From Synergistaceae bacterium (GTDB taxonomy: Bacteria > Synergistota > Synergistia > Synergistales > Aminobacteriaceae): a DNA stretch of 64,000 nt. Under the pieces are notes generated by a model, which was given only the letters and a program-made list of their open reading frames with translations, was not told the origin of the DNA and did no database searches. The translations under genes were made by a program, and so were the position numbers. The first letter of the stretch is position 1. Each line of letters opens with the position of its first letter. Shown one piece after another: positions 1-9,177 of the stretch. Where the stretch lies: the NCBI GenBank assembly GCA_009783355.1, contig WRHH01000003.1:1-64000 (forward strand), given 5' to 3'.

Positions 1-111
1 TTTCCCGCCAGCTAGTTTTGGCGAAATCATTTAATTCAAAATCATTCTTTTCATGAGAGAATTATTTCGATAACAACGGCAATGTTTTACATTAATCGGC
101 AGAATCAATTT

Positions 112-238
112 ATGACCATTTTGTGTCCCATAGTAACCTAACTTATAACCGTCATTGACAAATAATGGTCATAATGCGACCAGCAACTATCCATATTATG
201 ACCATTATACAATCGTCAGTGTCCGTTATATGACCAAT
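112..238. repeat. Four dispersed TATGACCATT-like decamers in both orientations
   Basis: TATGACCATT-type words occur near 112-121, in inverted form (AATGGTCATA) near 164-174, again near 194-206, and as TATGACCAAT near 231-240. The surrounding 1-529 stretch is AT-rich and I see no credible gene in it; the reading frames there lack ribosome-binding sites and family motifs. The repeats could be binding sites (iterons or operator copies) of the decayed element or degenerate insertion footprints. No function can be assigned from sequence alone. Confidence 0.4.
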
Positions 239-529
239 CTTTAACCATCATGGCTTTTTTTGTCCATTGTATGACAATTCCCAAACATTCTTTCGGACAA
301 GGAGGCAATTGTGACACGCAACACTTTTCGTGTTTCGTATCTCAATTACGCGTTCCGCACTCGGCGCGCTGCTTCTCATTATCAGAACTCCCCTTGCTCC
401 TGAACGTAGAAAAATATAGAATAAATTAATACTCAATTTAGTTTTAATGACGAAATGATACACCACCCTGAAGCCTATATCTCAAGCAACTCAAGCGAAA
501 AGAAAAAGGCGTATACAGTAGATTTTTTC

Positions 530-626
530 AATTACGAACGTACGCGTTCGTAATTAACAAATTAACAAAATTGCCGTGTGCGGCAAGAATTCAAAATCAT
601 GTTTGCGAACGCGCGCGTTCGTAATT
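530..626. repeat. Two palindromes sharing GCGTTCGTAATT just upstream of the nuclease gene
   Basis: A perfect 26-bp palindrome lies at 530-555 (AATTACGAACG, TACG, CGTTCGTAATT). A second 16-bp palindrome, CGAACGCGCGCGTTCG, lies at 606-621. Both end in GCGTTCGTAATT (544-555 and 615-626). A third short hairpin, TTGCCG-TGTG-CGGCAA, sits between them at 571-586. The second palindrome ends six bases before the Shine-Dalgarno of the following gene, so an operator or a recombination site is plausible. Confidence 0.55.
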
Positions 627-641
627 GAAGGAGCAAGCGAT

Positions 642-1667
642 ATGAATGAATTACAGTTAATCAACGCTAACTTTTTATCCGATATGCGAAATATCATACT
701 TGAAGCTCGAAATAATGCAATCCGCAGTGTTGAATACACGCGCATGATGATGTATTGGCATTTGGGCGAGCGTATTTTTGTTGAGGAACAACGCGGTCAA
801 GACCGCGCGGGGTATGGCGAATATCTTATAAATAACTTGGCGAAGGAACTCGAAAAAGAGTTCAGAAGCGGTTTTTCCGTCCGTCAATTGGAGCTTTGCA
901 GACAGTTTTATCGAACTTATCCAAACGTCAACGAAGTGCGCACGCAACTAAACTGGACTCAATATAGGCTGCTTACTCGCATTGACAACGACTATAAGCG
1001 CGAATATTATGAACTTGAAGCGGTGAACCACGCTTGGACGGGGCGCGAATTGGAGCGGCAAATTAACTCGCTCCTGTATGAACGCCTGTTAATGAGTAAT
1101 GACAAAGAAGCAGTGCTTGCTGTCGCCCGCAAGCAACGTATCCCCGAAAAACCGACAGAAATCATAAAAGACCCGATGTATTTGGAATTTCTCGGTTTGA
1201 AACGCGAATCAGAGTATTACGAGAAGGACATTGAATCCGCGCTTATTACACACTTGCAGGAGTTTTTACTTGAACTCGGCAACGGGTTTACGTTCGTTGC
1301 GCGGCAGAAGCGTATTTTGCTTGAAGATGACGAGTTTTTCGCGGATTTGATTTTCTTTAACCGTCTGCTACGCTGTTTTGTGGTTATAGAAATTAAGACT
1401 CATAAACTCTCCCATGAGGACTTGGGACAGTTACAAATGTACGTCAATTACTATGACCGCTTCGAAAAGCTTCCCGATGAAAATCCGACAGTCGGTATAT
1501 TGCTCTGCACGGCGAAGAATGAATTGTTAGCAAGAATTACCCTACCGGAAGACAACACAAACATCCTGACGAGCAAGTATCAGCTTTATATACCATCCGA
1601 AAGCGATTTGCTTGCAGAAATCAAAGAGGTCATAAGCCTTGCCGGTGAAAAGGATGGTGAGAAATAG
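642..1667 (+). CDS. PDDEXK nuclease domain protein, YhcG/DUF1016 type
   Basis: Predicted 341-residue protein with an N-terminal alpha-helical DUF1016_N region (motifs such as RQLELCRQFYRTYP and LNWTQYRLLTRI) and a C-terminal PD-(D/E)XK nuclease core. In the core, EDDEFFADLIFFN supplies the acidic residue and VVIEIKTHKL the ExK pair, followed by the LGQLQMYVNYYD helix. Members are common on plasmids, integrative elements and defence islands and are thought to be DNA nucleases; the substrate is not established here. The start at 642 is chosen because AAGGAG lies at 628-633. A longer in-frame start at 576 has no ribosome site and would run through the palindrome. It is the only apparently intact enzyme left in the decayed element beside tRNA-Leu. 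Confidence 0.85.
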   Translation: MNELQLINANFLSDMRNIILEARNNAIRSVEYTRMMMYWHLGERIFVEEQRGQDRAGYGEYLINNLAKELEKEFRSGFSVRQLELCRQFYRTYPNVNEVRTQLNWTQYRLLTRIDNDYKREYYELEAVNHAWTGRELERQINSLLYERLLMSNDKEAVLAVARKQRIPEKPTEIIKDPMYLEFLGLKRESEYYEKDIESALITHLQEFLLELGNGFTFVARQKRILLEDDEFFADLIFFNRLLRCFVVIEIKTHKLSHEDLGQLQMYVNYYDRFEKLPDENPTVGILLCTAKNELLARITLPEDNTNILTSKYQLYIPSESDLLAEIKEVISLAGEKDGEK

Positions 1668-1829
1668 CTCATACATTCATAGTGACGTCAGTCTGGATAA
1701 TATTCGATGGAGAGGTGCGCCAGATATACTTCGACACAGCATATTACGTGATGTCGATGCTGACGCCAAGGATTATCACCGTCTCCACAGGTAAGGTGGG
1801 TATCATCCGCCGGAGCGAACAATAATAAC

Positions 1830-2320
1830 ATGTGGCCATGGACAGACGTCAACGGCATGGCGGCGGCGCAGCTTAATATTCGATCTAAAATGATGAGATT
1901 CATTTACCCGAGAGGGAACGATTTCATAATGAAGCGCATTTTTTACGCAATGGCTTTGCATGAAATCGACTATTCTACCAATCATCACAGCCGGTTGAAC
2001 CGCGACATGTTGGGAAATAGGCGGAGTCCGGAATACGCCCGCGAAGAACTCCTATCGGAAATGGCAAGCACTTTCATGCAAATGGAGCTTGACTTTTCTC
2101 TACCGAAGGCCGGTATGAAAGAGCATACTGAGCAGCACGCGGTTTATGTTCAAAGCTGGCCTAAACACTTGAAAGAAGATTATAAAGAACTTTACCGATC
2201 CACGCAGGACGCATCTAAATAGCGGATTATGTGTTGAGATATGGCAAATCTGTTTCCGGCGGCGCGTTGTATAAAGGCCAGGCGGTTTATATGCAAAGAA
2301 GCCAAAAACAAAAGGATTAG
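1830..2320 (+). pseudogene. ArdC-like antirestriction metallopeptidase remnant (frameshifted)
   Basis: The frame 1830-2222 carries ALHEIDYSTNHHSRLNR, then YAREELLSEMASTFMQMELD and HAVYVQSWPKHLK. This order matches the C-terminal zincin domain of ArdC/LtrC-type proteins, where the motif is normally HELxHSTGH-SRLNR, then EELVAE and YIxSWLK. The second zinc-binding histidine of HExxH is Tyr here, so the metal site is lost. The family's usual ending (AxxAADYVL) appears only after a frame change at about 2220: the next frame reads ADYVLRYGK and stops at 2318-2320. The large N-terminal ssDNA-binding region is absent. The upstream frame 1710-1830 gives a short coherent peptide I cannot assign. Family ArdC proteins protect incoming conjugative DNA, which fits an integrated conjugative element. 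Confidence 0.6.
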
Positions 2321-2463
2321 CTCAACAATATTACCACAGGTAAGCTCCGCAAGCTATGTGTGGGAGCGCTTTGCTTGATTATGGATAGTTTTATACAACT
2401 TTCAAATATACTCGACAAAGCAGGCAAAAAATAGCCCCTCCTTACGGCGAGGCTTTATTAATC

Positions 2464-2489
2464 GGGGTAAAACGAGCGCTCGTGTCACC
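2464..2489. repeat. 26-bp hairpin, copy 1 of an inverted pair
   Basis: Imperfect palindrome built on the perfect core ACGAGCGCTCGT. Apart from one base it is the reverse complement of the unit at 2891-2916. It begins GGGGTAAAACGAG and ends CTCGTGTCACC. It lies 15 bp beyond the stop codon of the minus-strand ORF at 2505-2762. A terminator or a recombination/transposition end are both possible. Confidence 0.6.
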
Positions 2490-2504
2490 ACTTGATCTTT
2501 GGTT

Positions 2505-2762
2505 TTATTTTCTTTTGTTTATTTGCTTTTGCAACACATCATCGTTAATAAAACCCTTTACTTGATGAAAAGTACGATCACCACTCCGATTGAATTCCTC
2601 TTTCATCAGTCCGTGTCCTCTTTTTCCGTTTTTTGTTATTACGGCTGCAATGTCTAATCCATCACCTTTTTTAGCTGATTTATTTAACTGTAAATAAGCG
2701 TTTATATACTCATTTTCGTCTTTAGGCGATGATCTGTTTTTTCCAAGTCTATTTTCTATAAT
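2505..2762 (-). CDS. Unrecognised small basic protein, about 85 residues, non-canonical start
   Basis: An open minus-strand frame of about 85 codons between stops at 2766-2768 and 2505-2507. It encodes a hydrophilic Lys/Asn-rich protein that begins near IENRLGKNRSSPKDENEY, contains KKGDGLDIAAVITKNGKRG and ends in VLQKQINKRK. There is no in-frame ATG, GTG or TTG before its middle. The only codons placed correctly after AGAAGG are ATT (2762) and ATA, so it is either ATT-initiated, joined to a lost upstream exon by frameshift, or a fragment. The residue composition looks protein-like. I do not recognise the family. It lies between two matching hairpins and follows the 45-residue ORF on the same strand. 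Confidence 0.35.
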   Translation of the reverse strand: MIENRLGKNRSSPKDENEYINAYLQLNKSAKKGDGLDIAAVITKNGKRGHGLMKEEFNRSGDRTFHQVKGFINDDVLQKQINKRK

Positions 2763-2890
2763 TATTCACCTTCTATCTCGTATTATATTTCATTCGAATA
2801 TCAAAATAATGAGGAATGGAATTAGCTCTCAAAAAGGAGGTTTTAACACGTTAAGCTATAACCCCTTATAATGCAAGCATTAATGTTCAG

Positions 2891-2916
2891 GTGACACGAG
2901 TGCTCGTTTTACCCCT
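2891..2916. repeat. 26-bp hairpin, copy 2 of an inverted pair
   Basis: Begins GGTGACACGAG and ends CTCGTTTTACCCC; a stem of about 11 bp with one mismatch can form around a 2-4 nt loop. It matches the reverse complement of 2464-2489 at 25 of 26 positions. It sits 14 bp past the stop of the 45-residue ORF, so each hairpin follows a small minus-strand ORF. The pair brackets 2490-2890. Confidence 0.6.
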
Positions 2917-2929
2917 AATGGGATAGCTT

Positions 2930-3067
2930 CTATGCCCTGATCAAAAACGCCCAAGCATGATAACCATAATCCCATGCGTCCAGTACCCTCGTTGAGTTTT
3001 TTACTCTACGAAAACGGCAAAAAAACCAACGGAAGCCTTTTGGTGCAGCTTTATATGGAAAATCCAT
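2930..3067 (-). CDS. 45-residue basic aromatic protein of unknown function
   Basis: A short minus-strand gene with a strong ribosome site (AAAGGAGG, 8 bp before the ATG at 3065-3067). The product starts MDFPYKAAPKGFRWFFCRFR, continues with VKNSTRVLD and ends in DYGYHAWAFLIRA. It is rich in Arg, Lys, Phe and Trp and has no signal peptide. The style resembles very small proteins encoded by phages and plasmids, but I cannot name a family. The ribosome site is the main evidence that it is translated. It lies between the ImmA gene and the hairpin at 2891-2916. Confidence 0.55.
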   Translation of the reverse strand: MDFPYKAAPKGFRWFFCRFRRVKNSTRVLDAWDYGYHAWAFLIRA

Positions 3068-3184
3068 ATTAATTTCCTCCTTTCTTTCAGGAGGCAAAAA
3101 CACAGATTGTTATATTGTCAATAAAATGTTACCATTTTACATGTTGAAGTTACAATCAATATGTTCTGCCGTTTTATTCATCAT

Positions 3185-3206
3185 GCCCTAAGCTGTCACT
3201 TAGGGC
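3185..3206. terminator. Hairpin downstream of the ImmA gene
   Basis: Perfect 8-bp stem GCCCTAAG / CTTAGGGC around a 6-nt loop. It begins 8 bp beyond the stop of the minus-strand immA-like gene. There is no immediate T-run on the minus strand, so intrinsic termination is uncertain; on the plus strand a T-rich tract follows about 10 nt later. Confidence 0.4.
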
Positions 3207-3213
3207 GTGATTG

Positions 3214-3741
3214 TTATTTTTTGTTCGCAACATTTAATTGCGTTTTGGCCGCTGATTCAGAAACGCCGCATTCTTTCATTATTTGGTTGACTGACAAATC
3301 TTTAATTAAATATGTTGGGGCAAGTAGTTGAGCTCCCAGCACATCCGCCTGCCATTCGGAGTCTTCATATTTTTTCAGTGTTCCGCTGTAATTTTTTGTA
3401 TAAGCTAGAGATATTCCTTTATGCAGTAACCAATGAGAAAACTCGTGAGCAAGGATTAACCGATCCCTCCCCTTCTTATTGTATGCATTGACATAAACTT
3501 CATCGCGTACATAAATCAAATTTTTATCGGGATAAGCTCTGGCAAAATCACTACCCAAATCATCGTTGCCAACTGGGATTAATAAAAAATCGCTAATAAT
3601 TTTTGGAAGACTCAGTTCCAAAAACCTCACAATATCGAAATATAAAGTGTTTTCAAGGCCAAATAAAAGGCGAATACTGTTCGCTTGATCCTCGATTTTC
3701 TTCCTTGAAAGCGGTGGAACTCTATATCCTACGTAACCCAT
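3214..3741 (-). CDS. ImmA/IrrE-family metallo-endopeptidase
   Basis: Predicted 175-residue DUF955 zinc peptidase. The catalytic motif is RLILAHEFSHWLLHKG (HExxH), followed about 30 residues later by SEWQADVLGAQLLAP, which carries the downstream metal-binding Glu and the family's helix. Proteins of this type cleave a partner XRE repressor in mobile elements (the ImmA-ImmR system of ICEBs1 is the model). The gene starts five bases after the stop of the XRE gene, without its own clear ribosome site, so translational coupling is likely. Its target is inferred from gene order to be the XRE protein encoded upstream. Confidence 0.85.
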   Translation of the reverse strand: MGYVGYRVPPLSRKKIEDQANSIRLLFGLENTLYFDIVRFLELSLPKIISDFLLIPVGNDDLGSDFARAYPDKNLIYVRDEVYVNAYNKKGRDRLILAHEFSHWLLHKGISLAYTKNYSGTLKKYEDSEWQADVLGAQLLAPTYLIKDLSVNQIMKECGVSESAAKTQLNVANKK

Positions 3742-3745
3742 TCAA

Positions 3746-4111
3746 TCAGCTGATTCCTTTCAGTATAGAAATAATTTTTTCCTTCTCATCAGACTTTAAG
3801 TTTTCAAAATTTTTTGCAAAAGCTAAGACGCCCTCGCGATCGGGTAATTTCATCTGATCAAGATTTACAAATCTAACTTCATTGTTAGATATAGCTGCTG
3901 CTTCCACAAGTTCCTTCACCCTCTCTTCATCCAGTGTATAAACCGACTTCAACTTTGATATTAAATTCGCAGGAATTTTTTTCCTACCAACTTCAACTGC
4001 AGATAAAAACGCTACAGTCACGTCGAGCCTATCGGCCATATCTTTTAAAAGTAGTTGATGTTCAATACGAAATTTTCGTAACACCTTACCAAAAGCCGTT
4101 AGCACTTTCAT
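3746..4111 (-). CDS. XRE-family helix-turn-helix regulator
   Basis: Predicted 121-residue DNA-binding protein. The N-terminal HTH_3 domain occupies roughly residues 8-65 (FGKVLRKFRIEHQLLLKDMA, then VTVAFLSAVEVGRKKIPANL); a short charged C-terminal tail follows. AAGGAGGGGG lies directly before the ATG. A consensus promoter precedes it at 4144-4171. With the ImmA-like peptidase directly downstream it forms a repressor/anti-repressor type pair, probably controlling genes of the integrated element. CCGTTCGG (4173-4180) and GCCGAAC (4124-4130) flank the promoter as imperfect inverted copies and could be its operators. Confidence 0.8.
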   Translation of the reverse strand: MKVLTAFGKVLRKFRIEHQLLLKDMADRLDVTVAFLSAVEVGRKKIPANLISKLKSVYTLDEERVKELVEAAAISNNEVRFVNLDQMKLPDREGVLAFAKNFENLKSDEKEKIISILKGIS

Positions 4112-4143
4112 CCCCCTCCTTCGCCGAACATTCCTTTGTGTGC

Positions 4144-4171
4144 ATTATACCTTTTTAGTTTATTATGTCAA
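4144..4171 (-). promoter_or_regulatory. Consensus sigma-70 promoter of the XRE/ImmA operon
   Basis: Reading the minus strand, TTGACA (4171-4166) and TATAAT (4149-4144) are both exact consensus hexamers separated by 16 bp. The start codon of the XRE gene is 33 bp downstream of the -10 box. Nearby CCGAAC/GTTCGG half-sites could allow autoregulation. Confidence 0.75.
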
Positions 4172-4191
4172 CCCGTTCGGTATATTTTATA

Positions 4192-4446
4192 TTATTTTCT
4201 TGCCGCTTTCGGTTGCCTTATCCATACCTTTTTAACTTCAACGCTTTTTATGGTATGTCGCTTGATGTAGGCTTCTCCAATGCGCAATTCCTTGATCTGG
4301 TCGGGATGAACTTTGAACTCCCGTTCCGGGCGAACACTCCCCATGCCGGTTGCTCCTTCCGTCGTTACCTGCTGGGTAACAATCATCGACGGCTTGGTTC
4401 CGAGCGCCCGCACAAGTTTCTCAGCGCCCTTCGGGCTTTTCTGCCA
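4192..4446 (-). pseudogene. C-terminal fragment of a conjugative DNA-transfer (VirD4/TraG-like) protein
   Basis: An open minus-strand frame without a start, reading QKSPKGAEKLVRALGTKPS and later EREFKVHPDQIKELRIGEAY. The pattern F-V-HPDxIK-L-xGEAxxK resembles the C-terminal end of type IV coupling ATPases. Nothing of the ATPase core remains upstream, where the sequence runs directly into the integrase fragment. This is a tentative family call from a short stretch; it fits a deletion-scarred conjugative element. Confidence 0.4.
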
Positions 4447-4533
4447 TTACACGATCAGGGTATTGCAGTTCTGGATGATTTGGTGGAGGCATGCTATTTT
4501 CGTTCTATATTGTTTTTCGTTTTCCTATTGAAA

Positions 4534-4748
4534 CTATACCCTGTCCAGCCAATCCGCCCAACATTGAATAATTTTTCTGCACTCCGTCATGTACTCGGCG
4601 TGGTTGTAGGCGGCGCGGGTTTTGTTACCTTCGGCATGAGTGAATTGTATTTCTTTTACGTCAGGTGGGAAACCGTTTTCGTATGGGATTGTGCTTGTCA
4701 TTGTTCGAAAGCCGCGCGGGGTAATTTCCTCGTTTGCGTGTTGTTCAC
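4534..4748 (-). pseudogene. P4-type tyrosine integrase, C-terminal remnant next to tRNA-Leu
   Basis: The minus-strand frame ending at 4534-4536 reads EEITPRGFRTMTSTIPYENG, FPPDVKEIQFTHAEGNKTR, then AAYNHAEYMTECRKIIQ and CWADWLDRV. This matches the terminal region of P4-family integrases, whose consensus is L(T/S)PHGFR, QLAHxERNKVRAAYN and M(M/L)QxWADYLD. The nucleophilic Tyr context (AAYN-AEY) is preserved, but the catalytic HGFR has become RGFR. The N-terminal three quarters is missing; the fragment begins directly at the tRNA 3' end. It records the integration site of the element occupying 1-4750. Confidence 0.7.
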
Positions 4749-4750
4749 TT

Positions 4751-4834
4751 TGGTGCGGAGGAGGGGACTTGAACCCCTACACCTTGCGGCACTGGATCCT
4801 AAGTCCAGCGCGTCTTCCATTCCGCCACCCCCGC
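4751..4834 (-). tRNA. tRNA-Leu (anticodon TAG)
   Basis: The minus strand gives an 84-nt class II tRNA with an encoded CCA end. The acceptor stem is GCGGGGG / CCTCCGC with one G-U pair. The anticodon stem-loop is CTGGA-CTTAGGA-TCCAG with anticodon TAG (reads CUA/CUG), and the T arm contains GGTTCAAGTCC. A variable arm is present as expected for leucine tRNAs. Its 3' end abuts the integrase remnant. Confidence 0.95.
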
Positions 4835-4984
4835 ACACCAAACATGTATTATATCACGAGGAGACGAAATTGAAGTCATTCTTCATGCCTTCAGTTTTTT
4901 AATGACATCCTTATCAAGATCTTGTTTTTTTGTAATAATTTCTTCAATTATGTATCCTGTTTTGGGGAGGATCCTGTTAAACTG

Positions 4985-5359
4985 TCAAACTCTAATTAAT
5001 ACGTTTTCGTCCACAAACAAGTTGCGATGTTTAAACTCTGAAGGAGATTTATACATGAAAAGTGAACGCAAATTGCCTTTTACATTGCAAGCGAAATATG
5101 GATTTCTTCCATTCAAATAACAACGTTTTTCAAACATCCATTGCGGCGGCTCAAGTCTGAAATCGTTTGCGAGCTTATGAGCAACGGATGCTAAAAACGG
5201 CACATACTCCTGCTTATTCATATCTTCCGGAGGCTCGCTAATCATCTGCAATTGTATATCAGCTGACTCCTTGTAAAATTCGTCAAGAAAGTCACCGAGC
5301 AAAAGGTAAAAATCAAATCCGGCATTTGTCCTTTTTGATATATTTACGATACTTTCCAT
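4985..5359 (-). CDS. Conserved hypothetical protein, 124 residues
   Basis: The product contains FDFYLLLGDFLDEFYK near the N-terminus, then YVPFLASVAHKLANDF, and ends in PSEFKHRNLFVDENVLIRV. The last segment recalls a widespread small family ending in a (F/H)RxRN(I/L)F motif, often encoded beside nucleotidyltransferase-like genes, but I cannot give a function. The start at 5359 is preferred because GGGAGG precedes it; an in-frame start 51 bp upstream would overlap 7-bp repeats. After the TGA stop the same frame stays open for 32 plausible codons (NRILPKTGYIIEEIITKK and so on), a possible fragment of another gene. It lies just inside the housekeeping block. Confidence 0.6.
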   Translation of the reverse strand: MESIVNISKRTNAGFDFYLLLGDFLDEFYKESADIQLQMISEPPEDMNKQEYVPFLASVAHKLANDFRLEPPQWMFEKRCYLNGRNPYFACNVKGNLRSLFMYKSPSEFKHRNLFVDENVLIRV

Positions 5360-5403
5360 ACTTGCCTCCCCATCAACACATTTACAAACTGACAACTGTA
5401 TTT

Positions 5404-5423
5404 CTGACAACTGACAACTGACA
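5404..5423. repeat. Heptanucleotide array, unit CTGACAA (about 3 copies)
   Basis: Almost three tandem CTGACAA units between the hypothetical gene and the 3' end of ligA; a single extra unit lies just outside at 5389-5395. It belongs to the set of 7-bp arrays found throughout the window. Confidence 0.7.
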
Positions 5424-7586
<2,163 letters not shown>

Positions 7587-8132
7587 CTATGAGGCCGCCA
7601 TATTTCCCATGAACCAAACGAGAGCCGCCCAGGTTTTGCCGTCTATTATGGCGCCGCTTTTGAGCAAGTGCGGGATTTCCGATACGGGAATTTCCACTGT
7701 TGATAACATCTCGTCCTCGTCATGTTCGAGTTTTGAAGGTTTCAAATCTTTTGCTATGAACAGGACTATCATTTCCTCGCAATATCCGGGGGAGACGTAA
7801 AAACGACTGAACTCCTCAAGTACCTCAGGGTAAAATCCAAGCTCTTCCTGTAACTCTCTTTCAGCCGTTTGCCTGAAGCTTTCACCCTCTTCGACTAACC
7901 CCGCGCATATCTCAAGCATATCCGCTCCGACCGCGTATCGAAACTGGCTTACAAGCAATATGCTGTCGTTTTCAGTGACGGCAAGCACTCCGACAGCCGA
8001 TTTATGCTCGATAACTTCCCGTATGGCTTTTACATTTGAGGACGTCTCCACTTCATCAACTCGAAGGTTTAGTATCTTCCCGTCATAGATTCTTTTCGTA
8101 TTAATCTGTTTTTCATTCCCCAAAATCAACAC
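7587..8132 (-). CDS. NUDIX hydrolase, ADP-ribose pyrophosphatase type
   Basis: The 181-residue product contains the NUDIX box GLVEEGESFRQTAERELQEE-LGF (Gx5Ex7REUxEExGU intact) and the YRYAVG-like region (SQFRYAVGADMLEICAG) typical of NudF-like ADP-sugar pyrophosphatases, followed by YVSPGYCEE, the usual ligand loop. It probably hydrolyses ADP-ribose or related nucleotide sugars. The start is uncertain: the longest frame begins with GTG at 8132 directly after AAGGAA, and TTG codons at 8129 or 8123 are better spaced. It is first in a minus-strand pair with ligA, divergent from rubrerythrin. Confidence 0.88.
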   Translation of the reverse strand: MLILGNEKQINTKRIYDGKILNLRVDEVETSSNVKAIREVIEHKSAVGVLAVTENDSILLVSQFRYAVGADMLEICAGLVEEGESFRQTAERELQEELGFYPEVLEEFSRFYVSPGYCEEMIVLFIAKDLKPSKLEHDEDEMLSTVEIPVSEIPHLLKSGAIIDGKTWAALVWFMGNMAAS

Positions 8133-8251
8133 TTCCTTGTATGTTATTCATGCGCTTTGTCGTAAACATATGAAATATTGTAACTGTTACAACATTTAAT
8201 GAAATTTTATTCGAGAATATAGCCAAAATTAATAAGAATTTCAAAAAGTAA

Positions 8252-8265
8252 TTATGATATTATAA
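8252..8265. promoter_or_regulatory. PerR-box-like palindrome upstream of rubrerythrin
   Basis: TTATGATATTATAA lies 37 bp before the rubrerythrin start. It resembles the PerR operator TTATAATNATTATAA but lacks the central base and has one mismatch. Peroxide-responsive control of rubrerythrin is common in anaerobes; here it is only suggested. Confidence 0.3.
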
Positions 8266-8302
8266 CTAAATATCACATATAAATATCAAGGAGGATAATT
8301 TT

Positions 8303-8839
8303 ATGGCTGATCTTAAGGGAACAAAAACGGAGAAAAATTTACTGGAAGCCTTTGCGGGCGAGTCTATGGCGCGTAACAAGTACACCTATTTTGCTTCTGT
8401 AGCCAAAAAGGAAGGCTACGAACAAATTGCAGCCATTTTCTTAGAGACAGCTGACAACGAAAAAGAACATGCAAAACTGCATTTTAAGGCGCTTGGCGGA
8501 GCGGGCGACACGGCGGCAAACCTTGCGGCGGCTGCTTCAGGCGAGAATGAGGAATGGACGTCAATGTATCCCCGCATGGCAAAGGAAGCAGAAGAAGAGG
8601 GATTTGTTGAGCTTGCTGCAATGTTCTCCAATATAGCAAAAATCGAAGCTGAACATGAAGCGCGCTATAACGAACTTGCTAAAAACCTTAAGGATGGACA
8701 TATATTCCTAAAGGACGGGAAAGTATTCTGGAAATGCCGTAACTGCGGAGCAATATTCGAACTGGAAAGCGCTCCAGCAAAATGCTCTGTTTGCCAGCAT
8801 CCGCAAGCGTATTTTGAGGTTCAGGCAAAGAATTGGTGA
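8303..8839 (+). CDS. rbr: Rubrerythrin
   Basis: Predicted 178-residue non-haem iron protein that reduces hydrogen peroxide in the cytoplasm of anaerobes. The N-terminal ferritin-like four-helix domain shows the diiron ligands in NLLEAFAGESMARNKY, ETADNEKEHAKLHF and IAKIEAEHEARYNEL. The C-terminal rubredoxin domain has two CxxC pairs (CRNCGAIFE and CSVCQHP). Length and order are those of classical rubrerythrins. AAGGAGG lies at a normal distance before the ATG. The gene is monocistronic and divergent from the NUDIX gene. Confidence 0.96.
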   Translation: MADLKGTKTEKNLLEAFAGESMARNKYTYFASVAKKEGYEQIAAIFLETADNEKEHAKLHFKALGGAGDTAANLAAAASGENEEWTSMYPRMAKEAEEEGFVELAAMFSNIAKIEAEHEARYNELAKNLKDGHIFLKDGKVFWKCRNCGAIFELESAPAKCSVCQHPQAYFEVQAKNW

Positions 8840-8858
8840 GAAAAGACAGGGGAAGACA

Positions 8859-8893
8859 GGGATTAGGGATTAGGGATTAGGGATTAGGGATTA
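8859..8893. repeat. Heptanucleotide array (GGGATTA)5 within a gene-free stretch
   Basis: Five perfect GGGATTA units just after rubrerythrin. The remaining intergenic sequence to about 9150 is purine-rich low-complexity DNA (AAAAGATA and GACAAAG words) with a partial duplication of the words GGTAAAGACTACTG and GGCAAAAGACTACTG near 8975 and 9026. I see no gene there. Confidence 0.85.
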
Positions 8894-9177
8894 GAAAAGA
8901 TAAAAGATAAAAGGACAAAGACAAATGCCCATGAACTTACAGTTCACCACGATGAATGAAATTTGGGAACCTCATGGTAAAGACTACTGGATTACGCAGT
9001 CTGCCGCGAGCCTAAATAACAAAAAGGCAAAAGACTACTGAATTATCACGAAAGTAATAAAAAGTTATATTAAAAATATTTCATGGTAAGGACTGGGACA
9101 AAGGACAAAAACAAAATGCAAAGGGCATATTTTTATTTTATGGAAAGGGGCGAGACATTATATATTTACAACAATTT

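Noticed and set aside
4165-4902. Long plus-strand open frame of 245 codons
   Set aside because: It runs antisense through the integrase and conjugation fragments and the tRNA-Leu, has no ribosome site, and shows no domain; the minus-strand reading is clearly the real one.
4881-4984. In-frame continuation of 32 codons after the TGA stop of the 124-residue protein, as possible readthrough or selenocysteine
   Set aside because: The upstream protein already ends with what looks like its family's usual ending, and no SECIS-like hairpin is evident; it is more likely a fragment of another gene or chance.
8252-8265. Confident PerR operator
   Set aside because: It lacks the central base of the 15-bp consensus and has a mismatch, and no perR gene is in the window; kept only as a weak regulatory candidate.
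8859-8893. Telomere-like GGGATTA repeats
   Set aside because: They occur at many internal intergenic sites in both orientations with 2-5 copies, so they are ordinary short tandem repeats.
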